In this document: positions 24,530 to 34,500 of the stretch, in pieces
Layout: each line of letters begins with the position of its first letter
How positions within the stretch are numbered: the stretch's first letter is position 1
Assembly: GCF_900142465.1 (NCBI RefSeq)
Contig: NZ_FRAX01000011.1
Coordinates: forward strand, 1 to 64,000
Source: Fibrobacter sp. UWH6
GTDB lineage: Bacteria > Fibrobacterota > Fibrobacteria > Fibrobacterales > Fibrobacteraceae
Direction of reading: 5' to 3'
Length of the DNA stretch: 64,000 nt
Notes under the pieces: generated by a model
Seen by the model: the letters and a program-made list of their open reading frames with translations, nothing else
Told to the model about the DNA's origin: nothing
Database searches by the model: none
Translations under genes and position numbers: made by a program

Positions 24530-26236
24530 ATGATGATTTTAAACAATTTTTTAAGTCGAGTTGACTACAATTCCTATGAAGATCTCCACGAGAACTTCAA
24601 GATTTCTATCCCCGACAATTTCAACTTCGCTTACGACGTCGTAGACGAGTACGCAAAGAACGAACCTAAACGCGAAGCCCTGGTATGGTGCGACGATAAC
24701 GACGAAAGTCATATCTTCACCTTCAAGGACCTTTCCCGTGCCTCCCAGCGTACAGCAAACTTCCTGAAGGAACAGGGAATCAAGAAGGGCGACCGCGTGA
24801 TGCTTATCCTCCGCCGTCGCTATGAATTCTGGTTCTTCATCATAGCCCTTCACCGCATTGGCGCCATCGTCATCCCCGCCACCAACATGCTTTCCGCCCA
24901 CGATCTGGAATACCGTTTCGATGCTGCAGAAATCAAGATGGTGGTATCCTACGACGAGCCCTCCCTCCAGAAGGAAGTGGAGACCGCCAAGTCCAAGTGC
25001 TCCTCCGTAGAAAAGCTTGTGACTATCGGCCAGGCCCGTCAAGGCTGGATCAGCTTCTACGACGACTACGAAATCATGTCTCCGGAATTTCCCCGTCCGG
25101 TCGGCGAAGAAGCTACCAAGAATGACGACATCATGCTGGTCTATTTTACCAGCGGAACTTCCAGCAACCCCAAGATGGTGGCCCACACCTTTACTTACCC
25201 GTTGGGACACATCAATACCGCACGTTTCTGGCAGCACGTCGTAGATGGCGGACGTCACCTGAGTATTGCAGAAACCGGCTGGGCAAAGGCCATGTGGGGC
25301 AAGATCTACGGTCAGTGGATTGCAGGTTCCGCAGTCTTTGTATACGACATGAAGGTGTTCATCCCCGGCAAGATGCTGGAAAAGATGGCAGAATACAAGA
25401 TTACCACATTCTGCGCACCTCCTACCGCCTACCGCTACTTGCTGCAGCAGGATTTGAGCAAGTACGACCTGTCTAGCCTCACCTACTGCGTTACCGCAGG
25501 CGAAGCTCTCAGTTCCGACATTTTCAATAGGTGGCTCGAAAAGACCGGCCATAAACTTCGCGAAGGTTACGGTCAGACCGAATCCACCCTCATTACCGGC
25601 AACTACGAATGGATGGAAGCCAAGCCCGGTTCCATGGGCCGCCCCTCCCCCGGCTATAACCTGGACATCATCAACCCCGACGGAACTTCCTGCGGCGTTG
25701 AAGAAGTGGGCGAAATCATCATCCGCATCGATGGCGGCAAGCCCTTCGGCCTGTTCGGCGGCTACTACCGCGATCCGGAACGTACCGAGAAGGTTTTCGA
25801 AGGTGGTGTTTACCACACCGGCGATACCGCCTGGAAGGACAAGGATGGTTACTTCTGGTTCGTGGGACGTACCGACGACCTGATCAAGACCTCTGGCTAC
25901 CGCGTAAGTCCCTTTGAAGTGGAAGAAGTTCTCCATCAGCATCCTGCCGTTATGGAAGTGGCTGTGACTGGCGTAGAAGACGCAGCCCGCGGCCAGGCCG
26001 TTAAGGCAACCATCGTGCTCCACAAGGGTTACGAGGCTTCCAAGGAACTGGCCAAGGAAATCCAGCTGTTCACAAAGAAGGTGGCTGCTGCTTACAAGAG
26101 CCCCCGCTACATCGACTTCGTTTCTGAACTGCCCAAGACCATCAGCGGCAAGATCCGTCGCGCCACTATCCGCGACAACGACAAGGAAAAGGCAACGACA
26201 GAAGCAAAGTCCGAAGCTAACGGAGCCGAAAAGTAA
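24530..26236 (+). CDS. AMP-dependent acyl-CoA synthetase
   Basis: This 568-residue adenylate-forming enzyme activates a carboxylic acid to acyl-AMP and then to acyl-CoA. Visible motifs are the phosphate-binding loop YFTSGTSSNPKM (residues 204-215), LREGYGQTES (about 347), the hinge region YHTGDTAWKDKDGYFWFVGRTDD (about 425-447) and the C-terminal catalytic Lys in PKTISGKIRR (about 543). The overall form resembles medium-chain acyl-CoA synthetases and acetyl-CoA synthetase-like enzymes rather than long-chain FadD. It follows the deacetylase-like gene by 24 bp. A Lys/Glu/Ala-rich tail closes the protein. Substrate cannot be read from sequence alone. Confidence 0.88.
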   Translation: MMILNNFLSRVDYNSYEDLHENFKISIPDNFNFAYDVVDEYAKNEPKREALVWCDDNDESHIFTFKDLSRASQRTANFLKEQGIKKGDRVMLILRRRYEFWFFIIALHRIGAIVIPATNMLSAHDLEYRFDAAEIKMVVSYDEPSLQKEVETAKSKCSSVEKLVTIGQARQGWISFYDDYEIMSPEFPRPVGEEATKNDDIMLVYFTSGTSSNPKMVAHTFTYPLGHINTARFWQHVVDGGRHLSIAETGWAKAMWGKIYGQWIAGSAVFVYDMKVFIPGKMLEKMAEYKITTFCAPPTAYRYLLQQDLSKYDLSSLTYCVTAGEALSSDIFNRWLEKTGHKLREGYGQTESTLITGNYEWMEAKPGSMGRPSPGYNLDIINPDGTSCGVEEVGEIIIRIDGGKPFGLFGGYYRDPERTEKVFEGGVYHTGDTAWKDKDGYFWFVGRTDDLIKTSGYRVSPFEVEEVLHQHPAVMEVAVTGVEDAARGQAVKATIVLHKGYEASKELAKEIQLFTKKVAAAYKSPRYIDFVSELPKTISGKIRRATIRDNDKEKATTEAKSEANGAEK

Positions 26237-26315
26237 ACAGGACAAAGTCTAAGGAATCCCGGCGTAAAATGCGCTGGGATTTCTATATTTGACCAAAACT
26301 TTTAACGAGAATTCT

Positions 26316-27569
26316 ATGAACAGAAGAAGAGTTGTGATTACCGGTATGGGTGCTGTTACACCCGTTGGCAAGAACGTTAATGACCTGTGGAAGGCCATCG
26401 AAGAAGGCAAGTGCGGCGTAGGCCCCATCACCTTGTTCGACGCCACCAACTGCCCCGTCAAGATTGCCGCAGAAGTCAAGGAATTCAAGCCCGAAGAACA
26501 CGGGATCGACCCTAAGGAAGCCCGCCGCATGGCCCGCTTCACCCAGTTCCTGCTGGCTGCCGCCAACGAAGCAGTCGCCGACTCCAAGCTCACCGAAGAA
26601 ATCCTCCACGCAGATACCACCGGTGTCATCGCAGGTAGCGGTCTCGGCGGCATGGACATTCTCGACAGCACCTTCAACCAGTATGTAGATGGCAACAAGC
26701 GCCGCGTTTCTCCGCTGGCTATGGCCGAACTGATTCCCAACGAAGCCGCAGCCAACGTGACCATCGCCCTGGGCATTAACGGTTGCGCCTGGACTATTGC
26801 AACTGCTTGCGCTTCCGGTACCGACGCTATCGGCGTTGCCCTGGATGCAGTCCGCTCCGGTCGTCTGGACGTCTGCCTTGCCGGTGGTTCCGAAAGCGGT
26901 ATTACCGACTACTCCATCAAGGCCTTCGCCGGCATGCACGCCCTCACCGACAAGTTCAACGACTGCCCCGAAAAGGCTAGCCGCCCCTTCGACAAGGACC
27001 GTTCCGGCTTTATCATGGGTGAAGGCGGCGCCGTTCTCGTTCTCGAAGAACTGGAACACGCAAAGGCCCGCGGCGCCAAGATCTACGCCGAACTGGCTGG
27101 CTACGGCGCTTCTGCCGACAACTACCACATTACCAGCCCCCGCCCCGATGGTTCCATCTGCGCCAAGGCTTTCGAACGCGCCATGAAGGACGCTGGCGTT
27201 ACTCCCGAAGATATCGACTACTACAACGCCCACGGTACTTCTACCCACCTGAACGACCTGACTGAAACCGCCATGCTGAAGATTGCCCTGGGCGAAAAGC
27301 GCGCCCGCGAAATCAAGGTGTCCAGCACCAAGAGCATGACCGGTCACTGCGTAGGTGCCGCCGGTGTCTGCGAAGCCATCATTACCACCCTGGCTGTTTG
27401 CAACTCCTTCTACCCCGCCACCATCAACTACGAAACTCCGGATCCGGAATGCGACCTGGACTACGTTCCCAATGTTGGCGTCAAGGGCAACATCGACTGT
27501 GCAGCCTCTGCCTCCCTGGGCTTCGGCGGTCACAACGGTATCGTGATTATTAAGAAGTTCGAAGAATAA
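26316..27569 (+). CDS. fabF: Beta-ketoacyl-ACP synthase II
   Basis: FabF condenses malonyl-ACP with acyl-ACP in fatty acid elongation. The protein has about 417 residues, normal for the family. It shows the Cys-His-His triad: Cys in IATACASGTDAIG, His in YNAHGTSTHLND, and His in KSMTGHCVGAAG, followed by the Gly-rich FGFGGHN-like end (GFGGHNGIVII). The start is ATG at 26316, because MNRRRVVITGMG is the family's normal N-terminus; an upstream TTG would add nine residues. It lies 80 bp after the acyl-CoA synthetase and ends at the terminator at 27591. It is a stand-alone fabF, not within a fab cluster in this window. Confidence 0.95.
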   Translation: MNRRRVVITGMGAVTPVGKNVNDLWKAIEEGKCGVGPITLFDATNCPVKIAAEVKEFKPEEHGIDPKEARRMARFTQFLLAAANEAVADSKLTEEILHADTTGVIAGSGLGGMDILDSTFNQYVDGNKRRVSPLAMAELIPNEAAANVTIALGINGCAWTIATACASGTDAIGVALDAVRSGRLDVCLAGGSESGITDYSIKAFAGMHALTDKFNDCPEKASRPFDKDRSGFIMGEGGAVLVLEELEHAKARGAKIYAELAGYGASADNYHITSPRPDGSICAKAFERAMKDAGVTPEDIDYYNAHGTSTHLNDLTETAMLKIALGEKRAREIKVSSTKSMTGHCVGAAGVCEAIITTLAVCNSFYPATINYETPDPECDLDYVPNVGVKGNIDCAASASLGFGGHNGIVIIKKFEE

Positions 27570-27590
27570 ACTTCAAACCTTATGAACACA

Positions 27591-27624
27591 AAAAAATCCG
27601 CGAGTCAAACTCGCGGATTTTTTT
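27591..27624. terminator. Bidirectional terminator
   Basis: AAAAAATCCGCGAG pairs with CTCGCGGATTTTTT around five bases. It serves both fabF and the convergent histidine kinase gene. Confidence 0.9.
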
Positions 27625-27655
27625 CGTAGTTCTTTCAGGTGTTTTCGCCTGGGAC

Positions 27656-30334
27656 TTAGCGAAGCACAGATTCCAGAGTTTTCAACAGCTTTGGAATCTC
27701 GATAGGCTTGCCTACATGACCATCCATACCCGCCTGCAAAGCCTGCAAGCGGTCTTCTTCAAAGGCATTTGCAGTTACGGCAATAATAGGCAGGCTAGAA
27801 ATTCCGGAACGGTGCATGGCACGAATCTGGCGGGTCGCCTCGTAGCCATCCATAACAGGCATCTGCACATCCATAAGGATTACGTCATACTGCCCCAATT
27901 CCGCGGTACGGATTCGTTCAACGGCAACAGAACCGTCTCCCACGGTATCCACCACAAAGCCAGCTTCCTGCAAAATACTCTGGGCGATTTCCGCGTTCAG
28001 TTCATTGTCTTCTACCAGCAAGACCTTCAGACCCTTGAAACTCTTGGGCGCAATATTCTCGATCTTGACATCAGGCTCTTCGACAACAACCGTTTCCTCG
28101 ATCTTGAAGCTGAGTGAAACCGTAAACTTGGTCCCCTTCCCAGATTCACTCTGCACAGAAATGGTTCCGCCCATCATATTCACGATGTTCTTGCAAATGG
28201 CAAGGCCCAGGCCCGTTCCCTGAATGCCGCTGACCGTCGAAGTCTTCTCACGTTCAAAAGGTTCGAATACGTGTTTCTGGAATTCCTCACTCATTCCGAT
28301 GCCATCATCTTCTACGACCAACTCGTAGGCGGCAGACTGGTCAACAGCGGCCCCCTTCTGCTTAACTCGCAAGGAAACATGACCGCCATCATGAGAAAAC
28401 TTGATTGCATTTCCCATCAAGTTCAAAAGAACCTGGTTCAGTCGCAACTTGTCGCAAGAGACAGAATCGTTAATAACTTCACTGGTATCAAAAATCAAGG
28501 TTAGAGACTTTTCCTTGGAGCTTTCATTGACGATGGTCTCGATTTCACGGATCATCGCAGAAATGCTGGCAGGAGCTTCATCGATCTTGACCTTACCGCT
28601 TTCGATGCGGCTCATATCCAGGACATCGTTCACCAGTTCCAGCAAGTGGCGACCGGCTGTAGAAATCTTTGAGATGTAGCCCTTTAACTGCTCACGTTCA
28701 TCTAGGTGAGTACTGGCCAGGCTAGAGAAACCAAGGATTGCGTTCAGCGGAGTTCGAATATCATGGCTCATGTTATTCAGGAAAGCAGACTTGGCGGCGC
28801 TGGCCTGCTGTGCAGTCACAAAGGCGTCCCGCAAGGTTGCCTGCTGCTGTTCCAGCTGAAGTTCCATTTCTTTCTGGTTATTGATATCGATAAACACACC
28901 GATCATCGAAATGGGCGATCCATTTTTACGTCTAGTCACACGCCCAGCCGCATGGAACCAATGGTAGACCCCATTCTTCATCTTGGCTCGATATTCTACA
29001 TCGTATACAATTCGATCAGACCTGTCGTATACCGCAGTCCAGAAAGAATTAAGGATAATATCGCGGTCTTCGGGGTGAAGCCGCTCCGACCAGGCGTCCA
29101 ACGTATTCGGGAACTCATCAATAGAAGAGTACCCCATCATCTTGCGGTAGGCTTCACTACGGTAGCACGAGACAACCTCGCCAGCCTCATCAAAATCAAC
29201 ATTCCACATGCCCGACTTGATGGACTCATTCAACTTCTGCAAATGTTCCTGACGAAGCAAAGCCTGCTTTTCGTCGTTAATGGAACGTGCGCAAAATAGA
29301 GCCTCAACCGTATCACCAAATTCGTTCAAGGTCAGAGGAATAATCAGGGCACGACTCCAGCCCGAGAAAACCCCAAGGAATTCCTCTGTAATGGTGTTCT
29401 TGCCCCTCAATCGTTCTTGCATGGTATCAATATCTGTAAAACGACTGATGGCAGCCTTATCCTCGGCCGACACCGTCTTTTCTGTCAACAGGTAGAATCC
29501 CTGTCTTGCATCCCCTTCTACACCAACCAGGTTACGAATTGCCTCTGTAGACTTGATTTCCTTGAAGTTCTTTTTTTCTAGATCAAAAAGGTAGAGGGCA
29601 TAAAAAGGGTTACCCAGACAACGAATCACCGAGGAGTTCAGACGTTCATGTTCAAGGCTCGTTTCCAGTTCGCTGTTTCGGGCAATGAGACTGAAGTTCA
29701 ACTCGTCAATCTTTGCAGATTGCTTCGCCAGTTCCTTACGTTGATGTAAGTCATTCACCTTGGTTCGATTTATCACGTAGCAAAGCATGCAACCGGCCAC
29801 AGCAAAGGGAACAACGTCAACAACATCCGCCAAAAAGATTTCGTAATCCTTTACGTGGTGACTGCAAACCAGGAAAGCCCCGGTACCTACAATATTCAAC
29901 CCGATCATTCGAAGGGGCAAATCGTAAAAGAAAATCGGAAGGACAACCACCATAGCCGCCATGGCCACAGCCAATCCCCTAGGCCCATGGGCACATCCGG
30001 CATAAATCGCAAGAATGTAGCACGAAATCAAGACCACATAGCAAAAAGGGAGAATGACCTTCGGGAACGAGACGCCAAACTTATAGGAAATAAAGAACAT
30101 GCCGTAATTCAGCACAGAAAAGGCGATGTAGGCAAGAGAGCTCACCATGACACCGCGGCTTTCCCAGAATATGGCTGCCAGAGCCAGGGCAAGCACGACC
30201 GTACCCAGCAAAAAAGACAAAGCCATCAAAAGTTTTCGGTTGGATTCCGGAAAAAGTTCGCTAGCCTGAGAATACTGCTCACGAGTAAAGCCGGCAAAAA
30301 GAGCAAAATCCTTTATTTTATTCAATAAAACCAT
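27656..30334 (-). CDS. Membrane-bound hybrid sensor histidine kinase
   Basis: This 892-residue kinase has about six membrane spans in residues 35-210, arranged like a MASE-type sensor. A coiled linker follows (215-255), then a GAF- or PAS-like region (255-370) and a PAS domain with PAC end (about 375-500, HPEDRDIILNSFW). The HisKA domain has the phosphoacceptor in NNMSHDIRTPLNA (about 530). The HATPase domain shows LNLMGNAIKFS, VEDDGIGM and GTGLGLAICKN. The C-terminal receiver has phosphoacceptor Asp in VILMDVQMPVMDGYEA and the conserved Lys in GKPIEIPKL. No Hpt domain is present, so phosphate must pass to a separate protein. The gene is isolated, with no adjacent response regulator. Ligand unknown. 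Confidence 0.93.
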   Translation of the reverse strand: MVLLNKIKDFALFAGFTREQYSQASELFPESNRKLLMALSFLLGTVVLALALAAIFWESRGVMVSSLAYIAFSVLNYGMFFISYKFGVSFPKVILPFCYVVLISCYILAIYAGCAHGPRGLAVAMAAMVVVLPIFFYDLPLRMIGLNIVGTGAFLVCSHHVKDYEIFLADVVDVVPFAVAGCMLCYVINRTKVNDLHQRKELAKQSAKIDELNFSLIARNSELETSLEHERLNSSVIRCLGNPFYALYLFDLEKKNFKEIKSTEAIRNLVGVEGDARQGFYLLTEKTVSAEDKAAISRFTDIDTMQERLRGKNTITEEFLGVFSGWSRALIIPLTLNEFGDTVEALFCARSINDEKQALLRQEHLQKLNESIKSGMWNVDFDEAGEVVSCYRSEAYRKMMGYSSIDEFPNTLDAWSERLHPEDRDIILNSFWTAVYDRSDRIVYDVEYRAKMKNGVYHWFHAAGRVTRRKNGSPISMIGVFIDINNQKEMELQLEQQQATLRDAFVTAQQASAAKSAFLNNMSHDIRTPLNAILGFSSLASTHLDEREQLKGYISKISTAGRHLLELVNDVLDMSRIESGKVKIDEAPASISAMIREIETIVNESSKEKSLTLIFDTSEVINDSVSCDKLRLNQVLLNLMGNAIKFSHDGGHVSLRVKQKGAAVDQSAAYELVVEDDGIGMSEEFQKHVFEPFEREKTSTVSGIQGTGLGLAICKNIVNMMGGTISVQSESGKGTKFTVSLSFKIEETVVVEEPDVKIENIAPKSFKGLKVLLVEDNELNAEIAQSILQEAGFVVDTVGDGSVAVERIRTAELGQYDVILMDVQMPVMDGYEATRQIRAMHRSGISSLPIIAVTANAFEEDRLQALQAGMDGHVGKPIEIPKLLKTLESVLR

Positions 30335-30412
30335 ATACTCTAATCTTATAAAAAAAATAGGCCGTATGCAAACGTCCTATTACTACAACTCGTAATTATG
30401 CCGATAGTTTTA

Positions 30413-31315
30413 TCACTTTTTCTTTACGGCCAACACGACAACCGAGGCAAGAACCAGCAAAATACCCAACGCAAGTCTTATAGTCAGCGTTTCTCCAAAG
30501 ACGCAAACCCCAATAACTACAGCCGTAAGAGGTTCAAGGCCACCCATAATCGCCGTGGAAGTGGAACCCACAATCTTAACCGCCTTGGTCATCAGTACCA
30601 GAGACAACACGGTAGGTACAAAACCAAGCATCAGGGCCCACCCGTACGAAGACGGGGACTGCAGCAAGGGAGGAAGCCCCGACCCAAGGCTCACGGAATA
30701 CAGCGTAAGGAACAACAGGCAGAAAATCATCACGTAGAAGGTAAGCTTCAGGGGTCCCATCTGCAAATTGGCCTTGTTCACGAACACGATATAAATGGCG
30801 TAAGTGAAAGAAGAAAGGAATACCAGCAGAAGCCCGATGGAACTCAGGGGCATACCCCCTTCCCCACCTCGATACAGGAGACCGATCCCCAAAAGAGACA
30901 AAGCGATGGCGGCACCGGTTTTGGCGGTTAGGCGTTCCTTATAGATGAGGGCCATCATAAGGGCTACTTCTAACGGATAAAGAAAAAGTAGCGTGGAGGC
31001 AAGTCCTGCATCCATGTAATTGAAAGCCGCAAAAAGAGTCAGGGCACAAAAGGCAAACAGGAATCCAAGAACCGCAAGAGGAAGAATCTCAGCCTTCTTG
31101 ATGGCGAACCGATTGCGGTTGAACAACATCAGCAGAGCCAGCAGCACAATGGCCGTAGCAAAGCGATAGCACAGCACCGATTCAGGAGACAACCCTTCGC
31201 GATACAGGAACAAGGCTCCCAACGGATTAGTGCCGTAACAGATGGCGGCACCACACCCGTAAAAAATGCCCTTCACCGAATTACTAAGCAAAGGCGCACC
31301 CCCGAACCTTAGCAC
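30413..31315 (-). CDS. DMT-family (EamA) transporter
   Basis: This protein of about 300 residues has ten hydrophobic helices in two EamA repeats (first IFYGCGAAICYGTNPLG, second SIGLLLVFLSSFTYAIYIVF). It belongs to the drug/metabolite transporter superfamily in the inner membrane. The second repeat ends with GGLEPLTAVVIGVCVFGETL, a typical signature. Substrate is not predictable. The start is uncertain: GTG at 31315 directly abuts the 93-bp repeat pair, no ribosome binding site is clear, and an internal GTG at SVKGIF is an alternative. The gene's original leader may have been replaced by the repeats. Confidence 0.85.
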   Translation of the reverse strand: MLRFGGAPLLSNSVKGIFYGCGAAICYGTNPLGALFLYREGLSPESVLCYRFATAIVLLALLMLFNRNRFAIKKAEILPLAVLGFLFAFCALTLFAAFNYMDAGLASTLLFLYPLEVALMMALIYKERLTAKTGAAIALSLLGIGLLYRGGEGGMPLSSIGLLLVFLSSFTYAIYIVFVNKANLQMGPLKLTFYVMIFCLLFLTLYSVSLGSGLPPLLQSPSSYGWALMLGFVPTVLSLVLMTKAVKIVGSTSTAIMGGLEPLTAVVIGVCVFGETLTIRLALGILLVLASVVVLAVKKK

Positions 31316-31316
31316 T

Positions 31317-31502
31317 ACGTGAGCATAAGGCTGCTCGTATTAACGAGCTGCCGTTGCGAGAGCGAGCGCCTACAGGATGTTCTTCTCCAGCCTTAGCGCG
31401 AGCGGTCTTACGTGAGCATAAGACAGCTCGTATTAACGAGCCGCCGTTGCGAGAGCGAGCGCCTACAGGATGTCCTTCTCCAGCCTTAGCGCGAGCGGTC
31501 TT
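31317..31502. repeat. Two tandem 93-bp repeats between the transporter and smc genes
   Basis: Copies at 31317-31409 and 31410-31502 differ at only a few positions. Each contains CTCGTATTAACGAG, GCGAGAGCGAGCGCC and AGCGCGAGCGG, so the RNA would be highly structured. The unit is 31 codons long and stays open on the leftward strand (ARAKAGEGHPVGARSRNG), but no start or ribosome binding site supports translation. The second copy ends exactly at the smc stop codon. Confidence 0.85.
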
Positions 31503-34500
31503 AAATCGCGAACTTAGTTGCATCGGCAAGCTGAACGCTAGCAATACGGGAAATACCCTTGATTTCCTGGGTCACGCCGTACAGCATATCGGCTTCAGCC
31601 ATGGTACGCTTGTTATGGGTCACCACGATGAACAAGGTCTGCTTGCTGAATTCACGGAGGAGGGCCATGAAACGACCCACGTTAGCGTCGTCCAGAGGAC
31701 CATCCACTTCGTCCAGCACGCAGTACGGAGACGGCTTTTCCATGTAGATGGCGAAGAGCAGTGCCGTTGCGGTCAAAGCATGTTCACCACCAGACAGGGC
31801 CTTGATGCCACGCATCTTCTTACCGGTAGGACGGACGTTAATTTCGATATCGGCGTCCAGGATATCCATGGGCTTGCCCATTTCGTCTACCTTTTCGATA
31901 AGACTCATCTTGGTTTCGCCATTCAGGAACAGCTTACTGAACACGAACTGGAAGTTCTTCTGAATGCGTGCGAAAGTATCCAGATAGCGCTTGCGGGCGA
32001 TGTCGTCCAGCTTGGTGATAGTACGATCCAGAGAGGCACGGGCGCGGTCCAAATCGTCGAACTGCTTTTCCACTTCTTCAAGACGTTTCTTTTCGTCTTC
32101 GTAGTCTTCCATCACGTTCACGTTGATGGGGCCCAGTTCCTTGATCTTGCCACGGAGTTCGCGAATTTCGCGGTCAGCTTCGGGCTGGCTGTATTCCACA
32201 CGTTCAAAGTCTTCAGGATTAGAAAGGTCGAAATTGTATTCGTTGGTCACGCGTTCCACGAGGCGGTCCAGGTTGGCCTGCAAGGCTTCCTGACGGCGGC
32301 CCACGTCGTTCAATTCCTTCATCTTCTCGATCATGTCGTCACGGAGGCGGTTTACCTCGGAGCGCCATTCTTCAAGGTCGCCAGAAACCAGGTCGAACTT
32401 TTCCTTGGCCAAGTCGCGCTGACCTTCGAGATCGCGGAGGGCAGAATCCTTGGACTGGATCTGGATTTCAAGTTCGCGGCCATCTTCGTTATTCTTTTCG
32501 ATGGCGATGGTATTCTTTTCCATTTCTTCGGAACGGTTCCTGATGGAATTTTCCAGGTAACCGATCTGATCGGCAATACTCTTCAGGCGGTTTTCATTCT
32601 GAGCCAGGCGGGCGTTCTTGTCGTTGGCGGAACGTTCCAGTTCGCGGACATCTTCTTCCTTCTCGCGATACATGGTATCCTGTTCCGTCAGTTCGTCGTT
32701 GACTCTGGAGTATTCGGCTTCCACACGTTCCATCGTAGCGGAAGCTTCCTGAAGTTCGGCATCGCTGTTCTTGGATTCTTCGGCAGCCTGAATCTTGCTT
32801 TCCGCATTGCGGATGTCATTTTCAAGCTGGGCAATGCGACGGTCGCAGTTCTGAACCGTATTGTTCTGGATAGAAAGGCCTGCGGTACCGCCACGCTTCA
32901 TATCCTGCTTTTCGCGAATTTCATCGGCCAGGGAAGCAAGCATCTGGCTATCTTCATCCACAAGTTCCTGGATGCGGGCCACTTCATCTTCCATCTGGGA
33001 AGCTTCGGACTGGGCATTTTCCAGCAGTTCCAGAGCTTCGGCAATTTCATTCTTGCGAGACAAGGCTCCAGAAGTCGCCGCACCGCTGGAAACCAGGCCG
33101 CTAGTACGGACAATGGCATCGGGTGCCACAAAGCAAAGATCCTCGTCACGCATGGAACGGGCGAAGTTCAAGGCCGTCTGCAGGGAATCCACCACAAAGT
33201 AGCGGGAAAGGATTCCAGAAAGCCAGGGACCGATTTCGGGATCAGCCTTTACAAAGTCATTCAGGCAGCCCACAACTCCTTCACCGGAAACGGTTCCCGT
33301 GTATGCAGGAGCGCTATCGCTTGCCAGGGCCAGCAGGGCCTTGCCCACATTGTAGCCCTTCATGGAATTGACCACGTCCACCACGGCGGAATCGTTGGCC
33401 ACCACCACGGCATCCATCAAGTCGCCCAGGGCGGCTTCCACCTGGGAAGCATATTCGGGAGCGGCCTCGATACGTTCGCTCAAAAGGCCACCAACCACGT
33501 CGGCCTTGTTCTCCATGAGCCAACGGCTGGCATCAGTTCCTTCGTTGGCCACGCTCTGAAGTACGTCAATTCTAGACTGGAGGCGAGCCTCTTCGTTGCG
33601 CAGATTCTGTAACTTCTTCTGGGCATCCTGAAGGTCAGCCTTGCCGGCTTCCAGACGTTCTTCACGGGTAGATTTCTGTTCGGTCAGACGTTCAATATCT
33701 TCATCTGCCCTATCCATATTTTCCTGGATATCGCGGATAATGTCCTGGGCAGAATTCTTCTGGTTATTCAGGTTTTCCAGTTCCCCCTGCCAGCGGGTCA
33801 AGTTTCCCTGGAGCAGGGCGGCTTCGGCATCCATACGTTCAAAGCGGCTCTTGAGAGAGTTGGCCTTGTTGGTTGCCTGCAGACGCTGGTTAGAAAGTTC
33901 CCTAGACTGCTGGCGCAAGTCATCCAGCTTATCACGCATGACCTGCAAGGTTTCCCGTTCACGTTCCAGCAGGGCATTCAGTTCGTCCATTTCGTTGTCG
34001 GAACCCAGAGCCGCATTTTCTTCTTCAAGGCGACCACGTTCCACGGTCAATTCCTCGACCTTGGACTGGTTGCGGCTAATTTCTTCCTGGGCGCGATCGT
34101 TGGCGGATTCCAGGCTAGACACCACATCACGGATACGACCGATGTTGTTATTCAAGTCGTTCAGTTCGATGGTGGCCTTCTGAACATCGCGTTCCAAATC
34201 ACGGTATGCGGTTTCATCTTCGGCGATCAACAATTTCTTTTCGTCAATCTTGGCCTGGAGCACCGTTGCGTTGGTCTTGGCGCTTTCCACCTCGTGGTTC
34301 ATTCGCTTGGTGGTGGTATCCAGAGTAGAAAGACCTTCCTTCATATCTTCGTACTTGTCGACGCTGACAGAAAGATCCAATTCGCGGAGGCGCTTGCTCA
34401 AACGCTTAAATTCGTTAACCTTTTCAGCCTGGGTTTCGTACTGACGGACAGAACGGCGGACACTGCGCAGATTGTCTTCCACACGATCCATATCCATCTG

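Noticed and set aside
24551-26245. A 564-codon frame opposite the acyl-CoA synthetase
   Set aside because: It mirrors the codon bias of a clear adenylate-forming enzyme on the + strand.
31284-31544. An 86-codon leftward gene over the 93-bp repeats
   Set aside because: It is only the repeat unit read in an open frame, overlapping the end of smc and the start of the transporter, with no start signal.
31354-33612. A 752-codon open frame on the + strand opposite smc
   Set aside because: It is antisense to clearly conserved Smc motifs and arises from codon bias. It has no ribosome binding site and no recognisable domain.
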